A stretch of DNA of 5,004 nt from the NCBI GenBank assembly GCA_946403615.1, contig CAMJAO010000181.1:1-5004 (forward strand), in the 5' to 3' direction. Both the position numbers and the translations under genes were made by a program. Each line of letters starts with the position of its first letter. The first letter of the stretch is position 1. Shown piece after piece: positions 1 to 5,004 of the stretch. The notes beneath the pieces are model-generated. The model saw nothing but the letters and a program-made list of their open reading frames with translations. It was not told the DNA's origin and did no database searches. The DNA is from an uncultured Prevotellaceae bacterium (lineage in GTDB: Bacteria; Bacteroidota; Bacteroidia; Bacteroidales; Bacteroidaceae).

Positions 1-1968
1 TCTAAGATAATCAGTCACTTAGATATTCAGAATGACATCAAGGTGGAAGACATCCAGAATCAGGTGGAGGAAGCCCTGATGCGCGAAGGATTCTATCAGG
101 TGGCCAAATCATTCATGCTTTACCGTCAACAGCACTCAGAAGATCGCGAGACTTTGGCTAAGTTGCAATTCCTTTCAGAGTATTGCGAATCGGTAAACGC
201 AGCCACCGGTTCGAAGTACGACGCCAATGCCAACGTTGAACATAAAAACATCGCGACGCTGATTGGCGAGTTGCCCAAATCGAACTTCATCCGTCTGAAC
301 CGCCGTCTTTTGACAGACCGTATTAAGAAGATGTACGGCAAACCGTTGGCCGATGAGTATATCGACAAACTGACCCATCATTTCATCTACAAGAACGATG
401 AGACAAGCCTCGCCAACTACTGTGCATCTATCACGATGTATCCGTGGCTTATTGGCGGCACGGCCTCCATTGGCGGCAACTCCACGGCACCGACCAACCT
501 GAAGAGTTTCTGCGGCGGATTCGCTAACATGGTGTTCATGGTGTCGAGCATGCTGTCGGGTGCCTGTGCCACGCCGGAATTTCTCATGTACATGAACTAT
601 TTCGTAGGCAAGGAATACGGTCTGGATTATTACCAGCGTGCTGACGAAGTGGTTGACCTCAGTCTGAAGCACCGCACTATCGACAAAATCATCACCGACT
701 GTTTTGAGCAGATTGTCTATACGTTGAACCAGCCTACGGGTGCGCGCAATTATCAGGCCGTATTCTGGAACGTAGCCTACTACGACCGTTATTATTTTGA
801 GAGCATCTTCGGCAATTTCTATTTCCCCGACGGCAGCAAGCCCGACTGGAATGGTCTGTCATGGTTGCAAAAACGGTTCATGAAGTGGTTTAACAAGGAA
901 CGCACAAAAACTCCGCTCACCTTCCCCGTTGAGACGATGGCACTGCTCACTACCAAAGAAGGAGAGCCAATGGATGAGGAATGGGGCGAGTTCACCGCCG
1001 AGATGTATGCCGAGGGACATTCGTTCTTCACCTATATGAGCGACAACGCCGACTCGCTGTCGTCGTGCTGCCGTCTGCGCAATGAGATTACCGACAACGG
1101 CTTTAGTTATACGCTGGGTGCCGGTGGTGTCTCTACCGGTTCGAAGAGTGTGCTGACCATCAACCTGAATCGCTGCATACAATATGCCGTGAATCACAAG
1201 ATCGATTACCTGGAGTATCTGGGCGAGATTATCGACCTCTGCCACAAGGTACAATTGGCATACAACGAGAATCTGAAAGAGTTGCAGGCGCATGGTATGC
1301 TACCGCTGTTTGACGCTGGTTACATCAACATCAACCGCCAATACCTGACCATCGGTATTAACGGACTGGTGGAGGCAGCAGAGTTCATGGGTCTGAAAAT
1401 CACGCCCAACGACGATTATCTGCACTTTGTGCAAGGCATTCTGGGTCTGATAGAGCAATACAACAAGAAATACCGCACCAAGGAGGTGATGTTCAACTGC
1501 GAGATGATTCCCGCCGAGAATGTGGGCGTGAAGCACGCGAAATGGGACCGTGAAGACGGCTATTTCGTTCCGCGCGACTGCTACAACTCGTATTTCTATG
1601 TGGTGGAAGACGACTCACTGAGCATCATCGACAAATTTAAGTTGCATGGTGCACCCTACATTGAGCACCTGACTGGCGGCAGCGCATTGCACATGAATCT
1701 GGACGAGCACCTGAGCAAGGCCCAGTATCTGAAATTGCTGAAGGTGGCAGCGAAAGAGGGTTGCAACTACTTCACGTTCAATATCCCCAACACCATCTGC
1801 AACGACTGCGGCACCATCGACAAGCGCTACCTGAAAGAATGTCCGCACTGCCACTCGAAGAATGTGGACTACATGACCCGCATCATCGGATATCTGAAAC
1901 GTATAAGCAATTTCTCACAGCCCCGTCAGGAGGAGGCAGCACGTCGTTTCTATGCTCATATGAAATAA
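1..1968 (+). CDS. nrdD: Anaerobic (class III) ribonucleoside-triphosphate reductase, 5'-truncated by the window edge
   Basis: This cytoplasmic enzyme reduces ribonucleoside triphosphates to deoxyribonucleotides without oxygen, using a glycyl radical. The frame is open to base 1, giving 655 visible residues. A GTG at 43 is internal, because the ATP-cone family pattern already runs upstream of it. Residues 1 to about 50 are the end of the N-terminal ATP-cone, the allosteric domain (VEEALMREG...AKSFMLYRQQ). The 10-stranded barrel follows, with adjacent cysteines C356-C357 in SSCCRLRNE and further cysteines C171 and C189 as candidates for active-site thiols. The C-terminus carries a zinc site CxxC-x10-CxxC (C600, C603, C614, C617) and then the glycyl-radical loop RIIGYL, with the radical glycine G630 at bases 1888-1890. 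E. coli NrdD has 712 residues, so roughly 60 to 90 residues are missing on the left. The adjoining nrdG confirms the assignment. The promoter lies outside the window. Which thiol does what, and the NrdD subtype (formate or redoxin as reductant), needs an alignment. Confidence 0.97.
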   Translation, partial: SKIISHLDIQNDIKVEDIQNQVEEALMREGFYQVAKSFMLYRQQHSEDRETLAKLQFLSEYCESVNAATGSKYDANANVEHKNIATLIGELPKSNFIRLNRRLLTDRIKKMYGKPLADEYIDKLTHHFIYKNDETSLANYCASITMYPWLIGGTASIGGNSTAPTNLKSFCGGFANMVFMVSSMLSGACATPEFLMYMNYFVGKEYGLDYYQRADEVVDLSLKHRTIDKIITDCFEQIVYTLNQPTGARNYQAVFWNVAYYDRYYFESIFGNFYFPDGSKPDWNGLSWLQKRFMKWFNKERTKTPLTFPVETMALLTTKEGEPMDEEWGEFTAEMYAEGHSFFTYMSDNADSLSSCCRLRNEITDNGFSYTLGAGGVSTGSKSVLTINLNRCIQYAVNHKIDYLEYLGEIIDLCHKVQLAYNENLKELQAHGMLPLFDAGYININRQYLTIGINGLVEAAEFMGLKITPNDDYLHFVQGILGLIEQYNKKYRTKEVMFNCEMIPAENVGVKHAKWDREDGYFVPRDCYNSYFYVVEDDSLSIIDKFKLHGAPYIEHLTGGSALHMNLDEHLSKAQYLKLLKVAAKEGCNYFTFNIPNTICNDCGTIDKRYLKECPHCHSKNVDYMTRIIGYLKRISNFSQPRQEEAARRFYAHMK

Positions 1969-2439
1969 ATGATGCTGAAATACGTCAACACTGGAATTGT
2001 CTTCCAAGAGATTCCCGACGAGGTGACGTTAGCCATCAACATCAGCAACTGTCCGTGCCACTGCCCTGGTTGCCACAGTCATTATCTCTGGGAAGACATC
2101 GGTCTGCCTCTCAACCCCGATGCGATAGACGCATTTGTTGAGGAGTACGGCACAGACATCACTTGTATCGCCTTTATGGGCGGTGACGGAGACCCGAAAG
2201 GGGTGAACATGCTGGCAGAATACATCCATGAGGAACATCCTCAGTTTCATGTGGCATGGTATAGCGGCAGGCTTCGCATCCCTTCGACCATCAAGAAGAC
2301 AGATTTCGACTACATCAAGATAGGTCCCTATATCCGCCATTTGGGTCCGTTGAGCAAGCCGACGACCAACCAACGTCTTTACCGTCGTGAAGAAGACGGC
2401 ACGTTTGAGGACATCACATCGCGTTTCTGGCGCAAGTAA
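1969..2439 (+). CDS. nrdG: Anaerobic ribonucleotide reductase activating protein (radical SAM)
   Basis: NrdG reductively cleaves S-adenosylmethionine on a [4Fe-4S] cluster and abstracts hydrogen from the radical glycine of NrdD. The 156-residue product is the size expected for the family (154 in E. coli). It shows the radical SAM CxxxCxxC motif as CPCHCPGC, with cluster cysteines C28, C32 and C35; C30 is an extra cysteine inside the motif. GGDGDP at residues 71-76 fits the SAM-binding GGE-like strand. WYSGR (97-101), KIGPY (117-121) and GPLSKPTTNQR (126-136) are typical NrdG blocks. The ATG at 1969 directly follows the nrdD TAA, so the pair is almost surely cotranscribed and translationally linked. 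The next codon, at 1972, is also ATG and could be the true start; the sequence does not separate them. There is no Shine-Dalgarno sequence, which is normal for Bacteroidetes. The gene is followed 9 bases later by a terminator. Confidence 0.96.
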   Translation: MMLKYVNTGIVFQEIPDEVTLAINISNCPCHCPGCHSHYLWEDIGLPLNPDAIDAFVEEYGTDITCIAFMGGDGDPKGVNMLAEYIHEEHPQFHVAWYSGRLRIPSTIKKTDFDYIKIGPYIRHLGPLSKPTTNQRLYRREEDGTFEDITSRFWRK

Positions 2440-2448
2440 TAATCTATC

Positions 2449-2485
2449 CAGGCAGGAGGCAAAAGGTCTTCTGCCTGTTTTTTTT
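2449..2485 (+). terminator. Rho-independent terminator of the nrdDG operon
   Basis: A hairpin pairs 2449-2458 (CAGGCAGGAG) with 2468-2477 (CTTCTGCCTG): ten pairs including one G-U, a nine-base loop, then eight T residues at 2478-2485. It begins 9 bases after the nrdG stop. The arrangement is a textbook intrinsic terminator on the plus strand and separates nrdDG from the transporter gene. Confidence 0.92.
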
Positions 2486-2600
2486 GCACATCAGTACCCG
2501 CCGTCGGCGACCTGAGAGAAGCCTGCGACAGCGTAACCGTTGCCTGCTGAGATGGCGACGGGAGATGTAAGTTGGGGCTGCCAATAAAAAATCGTGGCAT
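2486..2600. other. GC-rich intergenic island of unknown role
   Basis: The stretch lies between the nrdG terminator and the transporter promoter. Bases 2491-2580 contain 56 G or C in 90 (62%), against 28 in 80 (35%) for 2581-2660. Short words recur within it: GCCTGC at 2521 and 2542, and GGCGAC at 2506 and 2554. Its ends can pair imperfectly: CCCG at 2497-2500 with CGGG at 2559-2562, then after one mismatch CGTC at 2502-2505 with GGCG at 2554-2557 (one G-T). All three minus-strand frames are largely free of stops here, but none has a credible start, family match or domain, so I do not call a gene. It could be an interspersed repeat, a structured RNA or decayed sequence. Confidence 0.4.
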
Positions 2601-2606
2601 AGATAG

Positions 2607-2637
2607 CGTGGAGTTTTGAGAAAAAACATTATCTTTG
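2607..2637 (+). promoter_or_regulatory. Bacteroidetes-type promoter for the Na/Pi transporter gene
   Basis: TATCTTTG at 2630-2637 is a perfect match to the Bacteroidetes -7 consensus TAnnTTTG recognised by the primary sigma factor of this phylum. The -33 TTTG would be expected near 2607-2610, where the sequence is only CGTG. A TTTG at 2615-2618 is too close (11-base spacer). The promoter is therefore judged from its -7 element and its position, and may be weak or activator-dependent. Transcription should begin around 2641-2645, giving a short A-rich leader of about 15 bases before the ATG at 2659. Confidence 0.72.
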
Positions 2638-2658
2638 CAGCAGCAAACAAATCAAACC

Positions 2659-4380
2659 ATGGAACAAAACTATCTGATTATCGCGTTTAAGCTGTTAGGC
2701 TCATTGGCATTGCTGATTTTCGGCATGAAAATGATGAGTGAGACATTACAGAAGATGGCAGGTCCCCAATTGCGTCACATCTTGGGGCGTATGACCACCA
2801 ACCGCTTCACCGGAATGCTGACGGGCGTGTTTGTGACCGCCGCAGTACAGAGCAGTACCGCCACGACGGTGATGACCGTTTCGTTTGTCAATGCCGGTTT
2901 GCTCACATTGGCCCAAGCCATCTCCGTCATCATGGGCGCCAACATCGGTACGACAATGACGGCATGGATCATGTCGGTGGGATTCTCCTTCAACATCACC
3001 GATTTCGTGTGGCCCACGTTCATCATCGCGTTGATACTCATCTACCGCAAACGCCATGAGAGCATCGGCGACTTCCTGTTCGGCATCTCTTTCCTGCTGC
3101 TGGGCTTGGGAACGCTTCGTCAGACGGGTGTAGACATGAATTTGGGCGAGAACGAGACTTTGCTTAATTTCTTCTCAAGTTTCGACCCCGAAAGTTTCAC
3201 CACCACCATCCTTTTCCTCATCATTGGCGGCATACTGACCATGTGCGTGCAATCATCGGCTGCAGTGATGGCCATCACGATGATACTCTGTTCGAGTGGC
3301 GCACTGCCCATCTATCAGGGTATTGCGCTGGTGATGGGTGAGAATATCGGTACGACTGTGACATCCAACTTGGCCGCATTGACAGCGAGCACTCAAGCAC
3401 GGCGCGCCGCCTTCGCACATATGTTCTTCAACTTGTTTGGCGTGTTCTGGATCTTGATTTTGTTCCGTCCCTTCATCAATATGGTGTGTGGCATCGTAGG
3501 TTTTGACACCGAACTGACCCGTGAAGCAGGTGAGGCCGCCTTCCTGGCCAATGCTGCCAAACTGAGCGTGGTACTGGCTACATTCCATACCTGTTTCAAC
3601 GTGCTGAACACCTTTATCCTCATTTGGTTTATCCCGCAAATAGAGAAAATCGTGACACGCGTGATCAAACCGAAGGCTGCTAAGGATGGAGCTGAAGATT
3701 CAGAGGAGCCCGAGCGTCTGAAGTACATCGACGGCGGTCTGATGCGCACACCTGAAATTTCAGTGTTGCAGGCTCAGAAAGAAATCAACCTTATGGGCGA
3801 CAGGATGCAGCGTATGTTCGGCTTCGTAAAGATTTTGTTGGAAGAGAAAAACAGTGAGGAATTTGAAAAACAATACGAACGCATCGAAAAATACGAGAAC
3901 ATCAGTGACAATATGGAACTGGAAATCGCCACGTATCTGGAAAAGGTGAGTGATGCCCACTTGAGCGATGACACCAAGGCAAAGATACGCGCCATGATGC
4001 GTGAGGTGAGCGAGTTGGAGAGCATTGGCGACGCCTGTTTCAACATGGCACGCACCATTAAGCGCCGCAATAACGAGAAAATCGATTTCACCGAAGATTT
4101 GTATAAGCGCATCCACGAGATGATGCGTCTGTCAGAGAAGAGCCTTACCCAGATGAACATCGTGTTAAAGGGGCGCCGAGAAGAATTGAACATGAAGCAA
4201 ACCCTTGACATCGAGAATGAAATCAACGAGATGCGTTCAGACTTGAAGAAGCGCAACATTGAAGACATCAACGACCGTCTCTACGACTATTCCGTAGGTA
4301 CTGCCTACATCGACCTGATAGCCGAATGTGAAAAACTGGGCGACTATGTCGTAAATGTGGTAGAAGCGAAATTGATGTAA
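2659..4380 (+). CDS. Na+/phosphate cotransporter family protein with C-terminal PhoU-like domain
   Basis: This is an inner-membrane transporter of the Na/Pi cotransporter (PF02690, NptA/YjbB-like) family that moves inorganic phosphate. The 573-residue protein has two inverted family repeats. The first has QSSTATT at 64-70 and GANIGTT at 93-99; the second has QSSAAV from 198 and GENIGTT at 227-233. The paired QSS motifs are the family's substrate and sodium site. Hydrophobic segments lie near 5-25, 52-82, 84-108, 116-129, 138-153, 182-197, 201-226, 255-280 and 302-325, with the conserved HTCFN at 310-314. Residues about 366-573 are soluble, charged and helical, like PhoU, and probably sense or gate. 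I chose the ATG at 2659: an in-frame TTG at 2635 lies inside the -7 promoter element and so would not be transcribed. An A-rich leader (CAAACAAATCAAACC) precedes the ATG. The gene appears monocistronic. Direction is uncertain: E. coli YjbB promotes phosphate export, while animal relatives import it. Confidence 0.93.
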   Translation: MEQNYLIIAFKLLGSLALLIFGMKMMSETLQKMAGPQLRHILGRMTTNRFTGMLTGVFVTAAVQSSTATTVMTVSFVNAGLLTLAQAISVIMGANIGTTMTAWIMSVGFSFNITDFVWPTFIIALILIYRKRHESIGDFLFGISFLLLGLGTLRQTGVDMNLGENETLLNFFSSFDPESFTTTILFLIIGGILTMCVQSSAAVMAITMILCSSGALPIYQGIALVMGENIGTTVTSNLAALTASTQARRAAFAHMFFNLFGVFWILILFRPFINMVCGIVGFDTELTREAGEAAFLANAAKLSVVLATFHTCFNVLNTFILIWFIPQIEKIVTRVIKPKAAKDGAEDSEEPERLKYIDGGLMRTPEISVLQAQKEINLMGDRMQRMFGFVKILLEEKNSEEFEKQYERIEKYENISDNMELEIATYLEKVSDAHLSDDTKAKIRAMMREVSELESIGDACFNMARTIKRRNNEKIDFTEDLYKRIHEMMRLSEKSLTQMNIVLKGRREELNMKQTLDIENEINEMRSDLKKRNIEDINDRLYDYSVGTAYIDLIAECEKLGDYVVNVVEAKLM

Positions 4381-4411
4381 GCCTCACTCTCAATCAGAAA
4401 TCAAATAAAAA

Positions 4412-4444
4412 CACCCCCGCGCCTTTGAAAAGGGTTCGGGGGTG
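4412..4444. terminator. Bidirectional intrinsic terminator between convergent genes
   Basis: CACCCCCG at 4412-4419 pairs perfectly with CGGGGGTG at 4437-4444. An inner CCTT/AAGG (4422-4425 with 4430-4433) can extend the hairpin across a small internal loop. The plus-strand side is followed by ATTTATTTAT. Read on the minus strand, the stem is followed by TTTTTATTTGA, the better U-tract. It sits 31 bases after the transporter stop and about 75 bases past the stop of the minus-strand gene, so it can serve both. Confidence 0.87.
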
Positions 4445-4527
4445 ATTTATTTATCCATTTATCTTTGACATCCTTTTTTGAGTATGCGCTTCAGGATAAA
4501 GATGGATACGATATTGATTTATTTATC
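4444..4527. repeat. 12-base direct repeat pair GATTTATTTATC
   Basis: GATTTATTTATC occurs exactly at 4444-4455 and again at 4516-4527, with a 60-base spacer. The left copy abuts the terminator stem; the right copy covers the TAA of the minus-strand gene. The word is AT-rich and low in complexity, so chance is possible, but the exact match around a short spacer could also mark a small insertion or duplication. Confidence 0.5.
4452..4508. repeat. Imperfect inverted repeat in the convergent intergenic region
   Basis: TATCCATTTATC at 4452-4463 pairs with GATAAA at 4495-4500 and TGGATA at 4503-4508: twelve pairs interrupted by a two-base bulge (GA, 4501-4502), closing a 31-base loop. It lies just beyond the terminator and overlaps the left copy of the direct repeat. 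The arms are AT-rich, so a transcript hairpin would be only moderately stable. I cannot give it a function. Confidence 0.45.
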
Positions 4528-5004
4528 GCTCTGCGGTTTCATGCCCTTGAGATAGGTTTTCTCACCGTTGATATAACTTTTCAGTTTCGGCCAGTCCTTG
4601 GGTATCCAAAGTTCGCCAGTGGTATTGATAGAGAGAATATAAAAGCCATTGTCGTCGGCTAAAGTTTTAAGTGCGTAGTTTGAATCCCCTTCAATGTCAG
4701 TACCACCCACCAGATCTCTCAGATTCCAATAAGAGAACCCGGAAGAGAAGGTATAATGATAATACTGTTCAGGATGATGCTCTACATAATCATAGGCCAA
4801 TGAGTCAAGTTGTCTGTACAACGCACTTGCTTCTGCCTCATATTCCTTTGGAATGAAATAGAATGTGCCTGTGGTTATCCCATAATGCTTATCGGTGTAC
4901 TCGCTCTGACGTACTGTCTTTCCGACAAGATTGCCGTCTGGTCCTATGTTGTCATCATACCCTTCGTCGTGACGCCAATATACGGGATAGGTCTTCACGC
5001 CCTT
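4519..5004 (-). CDS. Hypothetical protein, C-terminal part (N-terminus beyond the window)
   Basis: The frame is open to the right edge; the 161 visible residues begin KGVKTYPVYWRHDEG and end at a TAA (4519-4521). A GTG at 4996-4998 is an unlikely start because coding continues upstream with no boundary in view. I do not recognise the family. The visible part is soluble, with no membrane segment, no cysteine, and many aromatic and acidic residues (for example EHHPEQYYHYTFSSGFSYWN near residues 76-95). The C-terminal stretch has GFYILSINTTGELWIPKDWP, which reads like beta strands, so a mostly beta or mixed extracytoplasmic or lipoprotein-like domain is possible, but the N-terminus that would show a signal peptide is missing. 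Hand-counted GC for 4561-4800 is about 42%, lower than the genes to the left. It converges on the transporter gene, so it is not in its operon. Confidence 0.75.
   Translation of the reverse strand, partial: KGVKTYPVYWRHDEGYDDNIGPDGNLVGKTVRQSEYTDKHYGITTGTFYFIPKEYEAEASALYRQLDSLAYDYVEHHPEQYYHYTFSSGFSYWNLRDLVGGTDIEGDSNYALKTLADDNGFYILSINTTGELWIPKDWPKLKSYINGEKTYLKGMKPQSDK

Noticed and set aside
175..1854. Several minus-strand open frames opposite nrdD
   Set aside because: All lie antisense to a well-supported gene with conserved motifs along its length, and none resembles a known family.
1761..2141. Plus-strand frame of 126 residues across the nrdD-nrdG junction
   Set aside because: It overlaps the zinc and glycyl-radical region of nrdD and the radical SAM motif of nrdG in another frame; its composition is that of an out-of-frame translation.
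2579..2599. TGCCA-N11-TGGCA dyad upstream of the transporter promoter as a possible operator
   Set aside because: The half-sites are only five bases and the spacing fits no regulator I can name; too weak to call.
2379..2650. Minus-strand frames of 73 and 68 residues over the nrdG end and the intergenic region
   Set aside because: They run through the nrdG terminator or the transporter promoter, are rich in R, S, P and Q as expected for chance frames in GC-rich DNA, and have no recognisable domain.
4460..4467. Second TATCTTTG, identical to the transporter -7 element, on the plus strand
   Set aside because: The -33 position falls within the terminator stem (CGGG), and the only thing downstream is the antisense of the minus-strand gene. 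More likely a chance match in AT-rich sequence.
4465..4856. Plus-strand open frames of 65 and 61 residues opposite the minus-strand gene
   Set aside because: Both overlap the longer minus-strand frame, have no family features and lack a supported promoter; they are shadows.

Overview
The window looks like a piece of chromosome from an anaerobic Bacteroidetes, most likely Prevotella or a close relative. Three things point there: a Bacteroidetes-type -7 element (TATCTTTG, matching TAnnTTTG) upstream of the transporter gene, the absence of Shine-Dalgarno sequences in front of the readable starts, and the character of the proteins. The genus is an inference from style; no marker gene in the window fixes it.

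Layout from left to right. (1) 1-1968, plus strand: most of nrdD, the anaerobic (class III) ribonucleotide reductase. It is cut at its 5' end by the window edge, so only the tail of its ATP-cone is visible. (2) 1969-2439, plus strand: nrdG, its radical-SAM activase, whose ATG follows the nrdD stop codon with no gap. The pair ends at a strong intrinsic terminator at 2449-2485. (3) 2486-2629: a non-coding gap whose left part (2491-2580) is clearly GC-rich (about 62%) and whose right part is AT-rich and carries the next promoter. (4) 2659-4380, plus strand: a complete Na+/phosphate cotransporter-family protein with a C-terminal PhoU-like helical domain, transcribed alone. (5) 4381-4518: a convergent intergenic region with a bidirectional terminator and a few short repeats. 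(6) 4519-5004, minus strand: the C-terminal part of a protein I do not recognise, with lower GC; it continues past the right edge.

nrdD and nrdG form one functional unit. NrdG uses S-adenosylmethionine and a [4Fe-4S] cluster to place a glycyl radical on NrdD, which then makes deoxyribonucleotides for DNA synthesis without oxygen. The transporter is an independent transcription unit for phosphate movement across the inner membrane. I see no sequence link between it and the nrd genes beyond being neighbours.

I found no convincing new biological system here. The genes are ordinary housekeeping genes. The least explained parts are the GC-rich island between nrdG and the transporter, which may be an interspersed repeat or a structured RNA, the unrecognised minus-strand gene, and the repeats next to the second terminator.
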